From: Fimbriimonadaceae bacterium
Lineage (GTDB): Bacteria > Armatimonadota > Fimbriimonadia > Fimbriimonadales > Fimbriimonadaceae
Assembly (NCBI GenBank): GCA_023957775.1
Contig: JAMLGR010000014.1
Coordinates: forward strand, 55,392 to 119,391
Direction of reading: 5' to 3'
Length of the DNA stretch: 64,000 nt
Shown here in pieces: positions 44,053-52,486 of this stretch. Each line of letters starts with the position of its first letter. The stretch's first letter is position 1. The notes below the pieces were generated by a model. That model saw nothing but the letters and a program-made list of their open reading frames with translations, searched no databases and was not told the origin of the DNA. Position numbers and translations under genes: made by a program.

Positions 44053-45215
44053 GACCCGAAACCATCGCCATTCACGCCGGAAGCCAGGCCGAGGGCCTTA
44101 CCGGCGCCATCGTTCCGCCCATCTACCAGACGTCCACGTACCAGCAGCAAGGTATCGGTGACCACAAGGGCTTCATCTACACGCGCACGGGCAACCCATC
44201 GCGCTCGTTGCTCGAGGAGAGCCTGGCCGCCATCGAAGGCGCGCAGCACGCCCTGTGCTTCGCGTCCGGCATGGCGGCGATCAACACCGTGGTCCAGTCG
44301 CTGAAGAGCGGGGACCACGTGCTGTGCCCGGCCAGCGTTTACGGCGGGACGTTCCGGCTGCTGTCGAATGTCTACGACCGCTTTGGCATCGAGGTCTCGT
44401 TCGTCGAGATGGCCGACCTGGAAGCCGTGCGGGCGGCCCTGAGGCCCAACACGGCCGTGCTCTGGCTGGAAACGCCGACGAATCCGCTTCTCGGAGTTTG
44501 CGACATTGCGGAGCTGGCCGCGCTGGCACGCTCCAAAGGGATCCTGACCGTCGTGGACAATACGTTCGCCACGCCGATCTTCCAGCGCCCGCTGGAACTG
44601 GGTGTGGACCTGGTGGTGCACTCGACCACGAAGTATCTGGGCGGACACCTCGACGTTCTCGGCGGGGCGCTGCTCTGCAACGACGACGCCCTCTTCGCCA
44701 AGTTGAAGTTCCTGCAGAACGCGGTCGGGGCGGTCCAGGCACCGTTCGACGCGTGGCTGATCCAGCGGGGCCTCAAGACGGTGGGCTTGCGCGTTCGTCA
44801 GCAGGCGTCGAGCGCCCATGCCATCGCCGAATGGTTGGAGTCGCATCCGCGCGTGAGGCGCGTGCACTACCCTGGGCTCGCGTCCCACCCGCAGCACGCC
44901 ATTGCCGCCAAGCAGATGAGCGGATTCGGAGGCGTGCTCTCGTTCGAGCTCGAGGGCGTCGCGGAAGATGCGGAACGGTTGGTGGCGTCGACCCAGCTCT
45001 TCGCGTTGGGCGAGAGTCTGGGGGGCGTGCGATCGCTGGCGTGCATTCCGGCCAAGCAGACGCACGCGAGCATGACCCAGGAGGCAAGGGACCGTGCCGG
45101 GATTTCGGACACCCTGGTCCGCCTCGCGGTGGGACTCGAGCACCCGCAGGACCTCATCGAGGACCTGGAGCAGGCGCTCGCATCGGTGCCGAGCGTCGCC
45201 GCGGTGATGCGTTGA
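44049..45215 (+). CDS. metB: Cystathionine gamma-synthase / Cys-Met metabolism PLP enzyme
   Basis: 388 aa of the Cys/Met metabolism PLP family. YTRTGNPSRSLLEESLAAIEG binds phosphate, SGMAAINTV, ETPTNPLLGVCDIAELA, DNTFATPIFQRPLELGVDLVVHS, and K195 in STTKYLGGH carries PLP. The C-terminus ESLGGVRSLACIPAKQTHASM fits gamma-synthase (S-G-G-V/E-S-L) and a homoserine-derived substrate. Coupled to hom by ATGA, it should use activated homoserine. O-acetylhomoserine sulfhydrylase would be longer (about 430 aa), so gamma-synthase or gamma-lyase is preferred. Confidence 0.88.
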   Translation: MRPETIAIHAGSQAEGLTGAIVPPIYQTSTYQQQGIGDHKGFIYTRTGNPSRSLLEESLAAIEGAQHALCFASGMAAINTVVQSLKSGDHVLCPASVYGGTFRLLSNVYDRFGIEVSFVEMADLEAVRAALRPNTAVLWLETPTNPLLGVCDIAELAALARSKGILTVVDNTFATPIFQRPLELGVDLVVHSTTKYLGGHLDVLGGALLCNDDALFAKLKFLQNAVGAVQAPFDAWLIQRGLKTVGLRVRQQASSAHAIAEWLESHPRVRRVHYPGLASHPQHAIAAKQMSGFGGVLSFELEGVAEDAERLVASTQLFALGESLGGVRSLACIPAKQTHASMTQEARDRAGISDTLVRLAVGLEHPQDLIEDLEQALASVPSVAAVMR

Positions 45216-45231
45216 CCTGTAGAATAGGCGT

Positions 45232-45810
45232 GTGAACGCGTTCAGTTTGCTTCCGGTCATCGCGGCCCTTGCTGGGATTCAGCAAGGGCCGGCCGTCATG
45301 CCCGATCCGTGGGTGGCGCCCGGCTTTGCGAAGATCATTTGGGTCCAATCGCCGAACTGGGGAATGCGCCCACCCAACACCGTGGTGGACACGGTCGTGG
45401 TGCACCACACCGCCAATGACTCGTTGGAGGGGACGACCAAGTGGTTCTTCACGCCGGACAGCCAGGTGAGCGCGCACTACACGATCGGCAAGGACGGGTC
45501 CATCGTTCAGCACGTGTCCACGTTCTTGCGCGCGTGGCACGCGGGCGCGAGCATCGATTCGCAGGGGCGGGCGAACGTCAACGACTTCTCGATCGGGATC
45601 GAGCTGGTGAACGTGGGCGACGGGAACCACCCGTACCCGCAGCCGCAGCTCGACGCGCTCCGCTACCTCATCGGCAGCCTGCGCCACCGCTTTCCACTGA
45701 AGTACATCACGAGCCACAAGTTCATCGCCCAACCGCCAGGCCGTAAGCCCGACCCGATCAACTTTCCGTGGGCCACTCTCGAAGGCCTAGGACTCAAAAT
45801 CGACCCCTAA
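45232..45810 (+). CDS. N-acetylmuramoyl-L-alanine amidase (Amidase_2 / PGRP fold)
   Basis: 192 aa. A hydrophobic start (MNAFSLLPVIAALAGIQQGPA) looks like a signal peptide. The zinc amidase fold follows: VVVHHTANDS (H58/H59), VSAHYTIGKDGSIVQHV, WHAGAS, NDFSIGIELVNVG, and the second zinc end SHKFIAQPPGRKPDPINFPW, close to the usual H-x-x-x-x-x-x-R-K-x-D-P. It would cut peptide stems from MurNAc during wall turnover, feeding the murQ pathway. It is 16 bp after metB and ends 7 bp from a convergent PLP gene. GTG start. Confidence 0.9.
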   Translation: MNAFSLLPVIAALAGIQQGPAVMPDPWVAPGFAKIIWVQSPNWGMRPPNTVVDTVVVHHTANDSLEGTTKWFFTPDSQVSAHYTIGKDGSIVQHVSTFLRAWHAGASIDSQGRANVNDFSIGIELVNVGDGNHPYPQPQLDALRYLIGSLRHRFPLKYITSHKFIAQPPGRKPDPINFPWATLEGLGLKIDP

Positions 45811-45817
45811 GAGCCCC

Positions 45818-46990
45818 TCAACGCTCAACGCTCGCTTCGAAGGCCCGCTCCAAATCCTCGATGAGGTCCTCCACGTCTTCGAGGCCGCAGTGGAGGCGGA
45901 CGAGGTGCCGGGCCTCGGGCCAGTGTTTGGGCTGATGGTTCAGGGGGACCACCAGGCTCTCGAATCCGCCCCAGCTCACGCCGATCTTGAACATCTCCAG
46001 GGCGTCGACGAACCGCTTGACGGCCTCGGGATCCTGGTTCTTCGGTTCGAACGAGAGCAGGCCGGTCGAGCCCCGCATCTGCTTGAGGAACAGGTCGCGC
46101 TGCGGGTTGTCGGGAAGCGAGGTGTGGAACACACGGGCGACTTCAGGACGACCTTGAAGCCACTTCGCAACCTCGTTGCCGCTGCGCTCGTGCGCCTGGA
46201 CCCTCACCTTCAGGGTGCGGAGCCCGCGCAGCAGGAGCCAAGCGGGGAAGGGGGCGAGCGCGGCTCCGAAGATCGTCATTTCCCGCCGGATCAGCCCCTC
46301 GACAAATTCGGCGGATCCGCACAGCACGCCCGCTGTGATGTCGCTGTGGCCGCCCAGGTACTTGGTCGCGGAGTGCACGACGATGTCGATTCCCATCGCC
46401 GCCGGGCTTTGGAAGATGGGGGTCGAGTAGGTGTTGTCGATGAGGGTCTTGATCCCCCTCTCCTTGGCGAACCGACACACGGCTTCGATGTCCTGCAGCT
46501 CGAAGATGATGCTTCCCGGCGACTCGAGGTAGATCAGCGCCGTGTCGGGCCGCACGGCGTCGAGAATCGCCTCGGTGCTTCGCCCGTCCACGTACGTGAC
46601 CGAAACGCCGAACCGCTCGAGGTACTCCGTGAACGTGGGAATGACCCCGTAGCACGTGTCCACCACCACCATGTGCGCGCCCGTTTGGACCAGGCTGAGC
46701 ATGCCGAGGGTGATCGCTCCGATGCCCCCGGAGAAGACCTTGGCCCCGTCGGTGCCCTCCAGCGCGGCGATCTTGCGCTCGACGATGTCGAGGGTGGGAT
46801 TGCCCAGCCGGCTGTAGTGGTAGGGAGGCCCTCCCGGGTGGTTCGCCCACGCGTCCACGAACGCATCGACGGTCTCGAACGTGAACAGGGAGTTCTGGAA
46901 CAGCGGCGGCGTGACCGCGCCGAAGGGGATCTCCTCCTCGGCGAAATGCTGCAACAACGTCGATTGACGCCGAGGGGGTGGTTCCTTCAC
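45818..46990 (-). CDS. Second Cys/Met metabolism PLP enzyme (cystathionine beta-lyase-like)
   Basis: 390 aa from GTG 46990. PLP family marks: YSRLGNPTLDIVERKIAALEG, SGGIGAITLGMLSLVQ, YLESPGSIIFELQDIEAVCR, DNTYSTPIFQSPAAMGIDIVVHS, and the PLP-binding K210 in SATKYLGGHSDITAG. SWGGFESLVVPLN matches the S-W-G-G-F/Y-E-S-L of beta-lyase (MetC-like) forms, which complete transsulfuration to homocysteine. So hom, metB and this gene together give most of the route from aspartate semialdehyde to homocysteine. Divergent from rpoZ. Confidence 0.82.
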   Translation of the reverse strand: MKEPPPRRQSTLLQHFAEEEIPFGAVTPPLFQNSLFTFETVDAFVDAWANHPGGPPYHYSRLGNPTLDIVERKIAALEGTDGAKVFSGGIGAITLGMLSLVQTGAHMVVVDTCYGVIPTFTEYLERFGVSVTYVDGRSTEAILDAVRPDTALIYLESPGSIIFELQDIEAVCRFAKERGIKTLIDNTYSTPIFQSPAAMGIDIVVHSATKYLGGHSDITAGVLCGSAEFVEGLIRREMTIFGAALAPFPAWLLLRGLRTLKVRVQAHERSGNEVAKWLQGRPEVARVFHTSLPDNPQRDLFLKQMRGSTGLLSFEPKNQDPEAVKRFVDALEMFKIGVSWGGFESLVVPLNHQPKHWPEARHLVRLHCGLEDVEDLIEDLERAFEASVER

Positions 46991-47039
46991 GCGTTCCAGT
47001 ATTGCGCGAATCGGAGGTGATCCTGGCGCGTACCTTGGG

Positions 47040-47045
47040 TATAAT
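47040..47045 (+). promoter_or_regulatory. -10 box (TATAAT) of the rpoZ operon and 5' UTR hairpin
   Basis: A perfect TATAAT 39 bases before the rpoZ ATG, without a clear -35. The short 5' UTR can fold CTGGGGC (47053-47059) with GCCCCCAG (47069-47076), ending about ten bases before the start codon, which might affect initiation. Confidence 0.5.
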
Positions 47046-47084
47046 TTGCGTTCTGGGGCGGCACATGAGCCCCCAGGAACCGTT

Positions 47085-47585
47085 ATGCTGCCTTCCGCCG
47101 ATATTCTCAACGAGTTCGAATTCGGGAAGTTCGTGCTTTCCAACCTGGCCGCCAAGCGTGCGAAGCAACTTCGCGAAGGCGCGCCGCCACTGGTGCAGAT
47201 CGATTCCAACCACCCCCTGACGATCGCGCTCGCCGAAATCGCCGCGGGGCGGATCAAGCCCGCGGTTCCCGCCGCGGCCGAGTTGATCGACGACGGCGTG
47301 GAAGTCGCCGTGCTCTCCGAGGACAGCGTGCCCGCCGAACTGGGTCTGCTGCTTCCGTCGCTCGACGAGGTCGAGCTGGTGCCCGACGCCGACGAGGAGG
47401 ATGCCGACGACGAATCGGACGACGAGGTCGAAGATCGCCCCGTCAGCCTGAGCGACCTCGCCGACGACGACGACGACACGGAAGAGGAGACGGTGGCCGC
47501 GGACGGAGACGACGAGACGCTCTCGCTTTCGGACATCGCCGAGCAGGAGTCCGGCGACGACGACGAGAACGAATCGGACGACTAG
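47085..47585 (+). CDS. rpoZ: RNA polymerase omega subunit with long acidic tail
   Basis: 166 aa, twice the usual omega length. Residues 1-70 hold the omega core: ADILNEFEFGKFVLSNLAAKRAKQLREGA (read around 5-33) with the A-A-K-R-A-x-Q-L signature, and PLTIALAEIAAGRI. From about 93 to the end the chain is very acidic: 39 of 74 residues are Asp or Glu. It contains two copies of a short motif, VSLSDLADDDD and LSLSDIAEQES. Omega helps assemble RNA polymerase. The tail is not part of the family and could bind basic proteins or compete with nucleic acid (inference). First gene of rpoZ-dnaJ-prmA-rsmE. Confidence 0.87.
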   Translation: MLPSADILNEFEFGKFVLSNLAAKRAKQLREGAPPLVQIDSNHPLTIALAEIAAGRIKPAVPAAAELIDDGVEVAVLSEDSVPAELGLLLPSLDEVELVPDADEEDADDESDDEVEDRPVSLSDLADDDDDTEEETVAADGDDETLSLSDIAEQESGDDDENESDD

Positions 47586-47591
47586 ATTTTC

Positions 47592-48695
47592 ATGGCGACC
47601 CGGGATCCCTATGAGGTGCTTGGGGTAGCCCGAGACGCCTCGGGCGACGAGATCAAGTCCGCGTACCGCCGTTTGGCCCGCGCGTTCCACCCCGACGTCA
47701 ACCCCAACGACCCCTCCGCCGAGGAGAAGTTCAAGGAGATCGGCGAGGCGTATGGCGTGCTGTCCGATCCGCAGCGGAGAGCCCGCTTCGACCAGTTCGG
47801 AACGACCGAAGAGGAGCAGGGAGTCCAGTTCCAGGGCGGCGTCGGGGATCTCTTCGAGATGTTCTTCGGCGGCTTTGGAGACGCGGCGCGGGCCCGCGGC
47901 GGCGGCCGGGACGGCGACGATCTCCGCGTCGATGTGGTGCTCACGCTGAAAGAGGTCCTCACCGGGGTCGAGAAGTCGGTCGAAGTGCGGCGGCTGGCCC
48001 AATGCGGGTCTTGCCGGGGGACCGGGGTCGAGGGGGGCGGGACACCCGAGCGATGTCCGACCTGCGCGGGGCAAGGGTCCGTCACGCAAACGCGCAACAC
48101 GTTCCTCGGCACCGTGCGGACCGCCACGACGTGCCCCACCTGTCGCGGCTCGGGGACGCGGATCACCAACCCGTGCAGGGAGTGTCGCGGCGAAGGCGTC
48201 CGACCCGAGGAGGCGCGGGTGGCAGCGCGCATCCCGCCGGGCGTGACGGACGGTGCGACGATGCATCTCCCGGGTCAGGGCAACGAGGGGACGGGCGCCG
48301 GGCGGCCCGGCGATCTCTACGTGGTGCTCCACGTCCAAGACGACGCCCGCTTCGAGCGCGAAGGGGTCCACCTGTTCACGGCCTTGGAAGTCACCTTTGT
48401 GCAAGCCACGCTGGGGCACCGGGTGACGATCGAAGGGCTCGACGACTCGTACGAGTTGGAAGTTCCCGCCGGGACGCAGCCGGGGACCCGCATACCGATT
48501 CGGGGCGCCGGACTGCCGCCGCTGCATGGAGGGAGCCGCGGCGAAATCGTCGTGGAGATCGAGGTCGAAGTCCCGAAGAAGGTCTCCGACGCCGAGCTCA
48601 AGTTATTGCGCGAGTTTGCGGAACTGCGTGGAGAAGACCCCGCATCTGGCGATTCCGGCGGGCTGCTCGGCTCGTTGTTCCGGCGGAAAAAGTGA
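47592..48695 (+). CDS. dnaJ: Chaperone DnaJ (Hsp40, type I)
   Basis: 367 aa. J domain 5-70 with H33-P-D35, which stimulates DnaK. A Gly/Phe-rich stretch follows (FQGGVGDLFEMFFGGFGDAARARGG in parts), then four zinc-finger repeats CGSCRGTG, CPTCAGQG, CPTCRGSG, CRECRGEG between about 138 and 205. The C-terminal substrate domains and a short end SLFRRKK complete it. Domain order is complete for type I. dnaK and grpE are not nearby. It begins 6 bp after rpoZ. Confidence 0.95.
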   Translation: MATRDPYEVLGVARDASGDEIKSAYRRLARAFHPDVNPNDPSAEEKFKEIGEAYGVLSDPQRRARFDQFGTTEEEQGVQFQGGVGDLFEMFFGGFGDAARARGGGRDGDDLRVDVVLTLKEVLTGVEKSVEVRRLAQCGSCRGTGVEGGGTPERCPTCAGQGSVTQTRNTFLGTVRTATTCPTCRGSGTRITNPCRECRGEGVRPEEARVAARIPPGVTDGATMHLPGQGNEGTGAGRPGDLYVVLHVQDDARFEREGVHLFTALEVTFVQATLGHRVTIEGLDDSYELEVPAGTQPGTRIPIRGAGLPPLHGGSRGEIVVEIEVEVPKKVSDAELKLLREFAELRGEDPASGDSGGLLGSLFRRKK

Positions 48696-49555
48696 TGCGC
48701 TGGATCCGCGTTCGCGCGCTCTTCGACAGCACGCCTCCCGACTGGTCTTCGATCGCCTTCGTGTTCGCCCAAAGCGGCTGCGACGGGACCGAGGTTCTCG
48801 ATCGGCCGCCCTCGATGGTCGGCTACGTGCCGGTCGTGCCGGGCTGGGAAACCAGGGTCAGCAACCTGGCAGTTTCGCTCAAGAGTGCGGGAACGTCCGA
48901 AATCCGGATCGCGACTGTCGAGGAGGAGGATTGGGCCGAATCGTGGAAGGCACACTTTCCGCCGATGCGCATCGGACGCCATTGGGTGGTGCGCCCATCG
49001 TGGGAGACCGAGGTGCTCGAACCCGGCGATCGCGAACTGGTGTTGGACCCCGGTCAGGCGTTTGGAACCGGCGATCACCCGACCACGCGCATGTGCCTGC
49101 GCCTGCTGGAAGGCCTCCCGTTGGAGGGTCGCACCGTGCTCGACGTCGGGTGCGGGAGCGGCATTCTCTCGATCGCCGCCGCGAAGGCGGGGGCCGCCTC
49201 GGTGCTTGGGGTGGATATTGAACCGGGCGCGGTGGAGGTCGCCCGGCGAAACGCCGCGGTCAACGGAGTGACTCTCGAGCTCCGCGAGCAGGACGCGCTG
49301 GGCGAGGCCGAGGATGGAGTGCGTTGGGACGTGATCCTCAGCAACATCATCAGCGCCACCTTGATCCGCATGGCGCCGCTGGTGGGTTCGCGGTTGTCCC
49401 CTGGGGGAGTCTGGATCGTCTCGGGAATCATCCGGTCGAATTGGGCGGATGTGCACGAGACCGCGCTGCGGAGCGGCATGCGGTTGGAGGAGCGCGTCGA
49501 GGAGGGCGAGTGGGTCGGCGCCCAGTTCCGCGGCTCTGGGACAGGCGTAGGGTAA
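48695..49555 (+). CDS. prmA: Ribosomal protein L11 methyltransferase
   Basis: A 286-aa SAM-dependent enzyme that methylates ribosomal protein L11. N-terminal substrate domain (1-100), then LDPGQAFGTGDHPTTRMCLRLL, the SAM loop VLDVGCGSGILSIAAAKAGA (about 147-166), GVDIEPGAVEVARRNA and NIISATLIRMAP (N-I-x-x-x-x-L). dnaJ-prmA-rsmE is a frequent gene order in bacteria. The dnaJ stop and this ATG share one base; a GTG three bases earlier is also possible. Confidence 0.93.
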   Translation: MRWIRVRALFDSTPPDWSSIAFVFAQSGCDGTEVLDRPPSMVGYVPVVPGWETRVSNLAVSLKSAGTSEIRIATVEEEDWAESWKAHFPPMRIGRHWVVRPSWETEVLEPGDRELVLDPGQAFGTGDHPTTRMCLRLLEGLPLEGRTVLDVGCGSGILSIAAAKAGAASVLGVDIEPGAVEVARRNAAVNGVTLELREQDALGEAEDGVRWDVILSNIISATLIRMAPLVGSRLSPGGVWIVSGIIRSNWADVHETALRSGMRLEERVEEGEWVGAQFRGSGTGVG

Positions 49556-49568
49556 ACCCGCTCGAGCC

Positions 49569-50288
49569 ATGCCTTTCGGCGACTCACCGATTCGATCCTT
49601 GCCGCGCGTGTTCGTTCCGGGCGCCGACGGCGCCCGCCCCATTCCGTTGCCCAAAGCCGAAGTGGACAAGCTTCGCCGGGTCCTTCGACTCGAGCAGGGG
49701 GCGCATCTCGCCGTCCTGCCGGGCGACGGCACGCTCATCCGTTGCGAGTTGAGGGGCCCTGAGGCCATTCCTCTGGAGGTCGCATCGCCCGAGACGGAGA
49801 GCCCTCGGCACGTCACGATCGCGCAGGCGCTTCCCAAGGGCGACCGCCTCGATTCGATCGTGCGTTGCTGCACGGAGATCGGCGTCGCGGCGTTCGTGCT
49901 GTTTCCCTCCGATCGCAGCGTGGTGAAGTGGGACGAGGCCAAGCTCGCCGGGAGGTTGGAGCGCTTTCGAACGGTGGCGCGCGAGGCGGCCGAGCAGAGC
50001 TTCCGCACGCGTGTCCCGACCATCGAGTACGCCTCGAGTCTCAGCGAGGTGCTGGCGCGGCACCCGGATGCGACGGTGTTGTCGGAGGTGGAGGGCACGG
50101 TGTCGCCGCTGCGCGCCGAAGGGGAGGATGCGCGCGTCGTCGTGGTGGGTCCCGAAGGGGGGTGGGCACCCCGCGAACTCGAACAGATCGGCGGCCGCGG
50201 GGTGACCCTCGGGCCACGCGTCCTTCGGGTGGACACCGCGGCGATCGCCGCCGCCGCCCTGCTGCTACTGGCGCCCGAAACGGACTAG
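49569..50288 (+). CDS. rsmE: 16S rRNA (uracil(1498)-N(3))-methyltransferase
   Basis: A 239-aa SPOUT methyltransferase. The N-terminal PUA-like part (RVFVPGADGARPIPLPKAEV, LRRVLRLEQGAHLAVLPGDG) is followed by ITIAQALPKGDRLDSIVRCCTEIGV-like VTIAQALPKGDRLDSIVR, EAAEQSFRTRVPTIEY (E-A-x-E-Q-S) and the knot VVVVGPEGGWAPRELEQI with LGPRVLRVDTAAIAA. All match RsmE. Last gene of the rpoZ operon, 13 bp after prmA, followed by a REP-like hairpin. Confidence 0.94.
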   Translation: MPFGDSPIRSLPRVFVPGADGARPIPLPKAEVDKLRRVLRLEQGAHLAVLPGDGTLIRCELRGPEAIPLEVASPETESPRHVTIAQALPKGDRLDSIVRCCTEIGVAAFVLFPSDRSVVKWDEAKLAGRLERFRTVAREAAEQSFRTRVPTIEYASSLSEVLARHPDATVLSEVEGTVSPLRAEGEDARVVVVGPEGGWAPRELEQIGGRGVTLGPRVLRVDTAAIAAAALLLLAPETD

Positions 50289-50326
50289 CGTGTACGATTC
50301 ACCAAGATCCAAGCGGCGCTTGTCGG

Positions 50327-50351
50327 GTGCCACGCCCGCTGGACGGGCGTG
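50327..50351. repeat. REP-like hairpin element, single (copy 5)
   Basis: Same 25-base core as copies 1 and 3, 39 bp after the rsmE stop and before a convergent oxidoreductase gene. It may protect or end the transcript. Confidence 0.88.
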
Positions 50352-50387
50352 CGCGCACGCGTTTGAAGGCGGCCAATTCCCCAAACC

Positions 50388-51560
50388 CTAACCGGCCGGA
50401 AGGCTCACCCAGCTCTTCGTCCCGGCGCTTCGTTCGACCGCATCCAGTACGCATTGGTTCAGGACGCCATCCTCGAAACTCGGGCTGATCGCCCGACCCG
50501 CGTGCATCGCCTCAAGGGCGTCCGCAACGAGGTTGACGAAGGTGTGCTCGTAGCCGATGATGTGTCCCGGAGGCCAGTAGTGGCCGGCGTAAGGGTGCAC
50601 GCCCTCGGTGACCTGGATCGTGCGGAACCCGTGAAGCCCTTCGGGGTCGGTGTTGTCGTAGAACTCCAGTTCGTTCATCCGCTCGAGGTTGAATACGACC
50701 GAGCCCTTGGAGCCGTTGATTTCGAATCGGTTGTGGTTCTTCCGCCCCACGGCGAACCGCGTGGCCTCGAACGTGCCGATCGCCCCGTTCTCGAAGCGCG
50801 CGAGGAAGGCCGCGGCATCGTCCACCGTGACGTCCCCCATCTCGGTCGACGCGGCCGCGCCAAGGCGGTCGTCGATCTTGCCCGGCAAGGGCCGCCGCTT
50901 CACGAAAGTGTGCATCAGGCCGCTCACCTCGCTGAACTCGCCGACGAGATGGCGGCCGAGATCGATGATGTGGGCGTTGATGTCGCCGTGGGCCCCGCTG
51001 CCTGCGCGCTCCTTCTGGAGGCGCCACACGAGGGGGAAGTTGGGATCGGCGATCCAGTCCTGCAGGTAGACCGCCCGCATATGGTGAAGGGTGCCGAGGC
51101 GTCCGTCCTGAATCATCTGCTTGGCGAGGGCCACGGCCGGCGCCTTGCGGTAGTTGTGGAAGATCGCGTGCGGCACTTTCGCCTCCCGCACCGCCGCCAG
51201 CATCGCCTCGGCTTCGGGCAAGGTGTTCGCCAAGGGCTTCTCACAGAACACGGCCTTGCCCGCCTGCGCGGCCGCGATCGAGATCTCGGCGTGGCTGTCG
51301 CCCGGGGTCGCCACGTCCACGATGTCGATCTCGGGATCTTCAAGGACGCGCCGCCAGTCGGTGGCGATTTCCTCCCAACCCAGACGGGACGCTGCGTCGC
51401 GCACCGCGGGCTCGGTGCGCCCGCAAAGGGTCTTCATGCGGACCTCCACCGGGAGGTCGAAGTAGCGGCCGACTTGGCGATAGGCGTTGCTGTGCGCCTT
51501 GCCCATGAACTGGTAGCCGATCAGGGCCACGGAAAGCGTCTGCTTGCTCATCGAGCCCAT
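50388..51560 (-). CDS. Gfo/Idh/MocA-family oxidoreductase
   Basis: 390 aa. Rossmann start SVALIGYQFMGKAHSNAYRQ (with G-Y-Q-F-M-G in place of the plain G-x-G-x-x-G), DVATPGDSHAEISIAAAQAGKAVFCEKPLA with the family E-K-P, then a sugar-binding domain with GDINAHIIDLGRHLVGE (D-x-x-x-H) and a C-terminal HTFVNLVADALEAM. Such enzymes oxidise or epimerise sugars and cyclitols with NAD(P); substrate unknown. ATG 51560 or 51551 (three codons later). No partner genes nearby. Confidence 0.87.
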   Translation of the reverse strand: MGSMSKQTLSVALIGYQFMGKAHSNAYRQVGRYFDLPVEVRMKTLCGRTEPAVRDAASRLGWEEIATDWRRVLEDPEIDIVDVATPGDSHAEISIAAAQAGKAVFCEKPLANTLPEAEAMLAAVREAKVPHAIFHNYRKAPAVALAKQMIQDGRLGTLHHMRAVYLQDWIADPNFPLVWRLQKERAGSGAHGDINAHIIDLGRHLVGEFSEVSGLMHTFVKRRPLPGKIDDRLGAAASTEMGDVTVDDAAAFLARFENGAIGTFEATRFAVGRKNHNRFEINGSKGSVVFNLERMNELEFYDNTDPEGLHGFRTIQVTEGVHPYAGHYWPPGHIIGYEHTFVNLVADALEAMHAGRAISPSFEDGVLNQCVLDAVERSAGTKSWVSLPAG

Positions 51561-51572
51561 TGTGGCAGGTGC

Positions 51573-51621
51573 CGGGGAACGGGAATCGGGGAACGGGAAT
51601 CGGGAATCGGGAATCGGGAAT
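51573..51621. repeat. Heptamer tandem array (CGGGAAT), 7 units
   Basis: CGGGGAA, CGGGAAT, CGGGGAA, then four CGGGAAT, followed by a broken CGGGTCG. It lies in the 74-bp space between the oxidoreductase gene's upstream end and the end of the protease gene. Confidence 0.93.
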
Positions 51622-51634
51622 CGGGTCGGTTGCT

Positions 51635-52387
51635 TTAGCGGCGCCTTCTTCGGGCCAGGGCGGCAAGACCCAGTCCCAGACCGAGCATCGTCGCGGGTTC
51701 GGGTACGGCCGAGTTCACCCAGGCGCGGACGCCCGGGTCGGTCAAATCGATTCCGCCGCTTCCGTAGTACGGCGTGCCGCCGTTTTGCGACGCGAAGCCG
51801 TACGCGGGCAGGTTTTCATTGGTGGTGAAGACGAACGAGTTCACGCCGACCAACTGGTTTCCGATGAAGAATCCGCCGCCGGAATCCCCGGCGACCAGCA
51901 CGCCATCCCCGTTCTCAACCAGGAAGCTCAACAGGCTGGGGCCGAAGTCGTTTACGAACTGCTTGCCGTCGAGGGAGCTCGTCCCCATACGCCGCACCCC
52001 GCCGCCGCCGGTGATGGTGTAGCCGTCGCCCGTCGCGTTCAGCACGCCCGTCTGGCCGTACCCCACCAGAGTGAGTGTGGACCCCAACGGGGATGCGTTT
52101 CCGATCGCATAGAAGCCGGGGAGGTCGGTGTCGAAATTGAGGATCGACAGATCCAAGGTCGGGTGGTTGATGCGGGATACGGCCGTGTAGCTGTTGCCGC
52201 CCACGCTGAAGCCCATCCCGCCGACGTGTTTGGCCGTGATGACGCTGCGAAGGCCGATCGCGACGCCTGAGGCCCCACCGATCTGGCCCACGAATTCGAA
52301 CGAGGTCGTGGCTCCGTTGTCCGGGGCGATCGCGAAAGCGGAGACGGACGTGGCAAGGAGTGCTAGCAAGAAGACCGGGCGTGCCAT
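51635..52387 (-). CDS. PEP-CTERM trypsin-like serine protease
   Basis: 250 aa. Signal peptide 1-20, then a chymotrypsin-fold protease with intact triad: H54 (ITAKHVGG), D79 (HPTLDLSIL) and S169 (VAGDSGGGFF). The C-terminus is a PEP-CTERM signal, VPEPATMLGLGLGLAALARR, then RRR (228-250). So this is probably an exported protease that stays on the surface until exosortase processing. A targeted protease on this signal is uncommon; most PEP-CTERM proteins are structural. ATG 52387 directly before the signal peptide; divergent from the dus gene. Confidence 0.85.
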   Translation of the reverse strand: MARPVFLLALLATSVSAFAIAPDNGATTSFEFVGQIGGASGVAIGLRSVITAKHVGGMGFSVGGNSYTAVSRINHPTLDLSILNFDTDLPGFYAIGNASPLGSTLTLVGYGQTGVLNATGDGYTITGGGGVRRMGTSSLDGKQFVNDFGPSLLSFLVENGDGVLVAGDSGGGFFIGNQLVGVNSFVFTTNENLPAYGFASQNGGTPYYGSGGIDLTDPGVRAWVNSAVPEPATMLGLGLGLAALARRRRR

Positions 52388-52486
52388 GAATCCATCGTAG
52401 CGCACTTTTTCGCGGGAGTCCAAAACGTGCGGCCCACACCCGGTGAATCTGCCGGGTACCGAAGAGCGAGCGGTCGGCCTGCCAAA

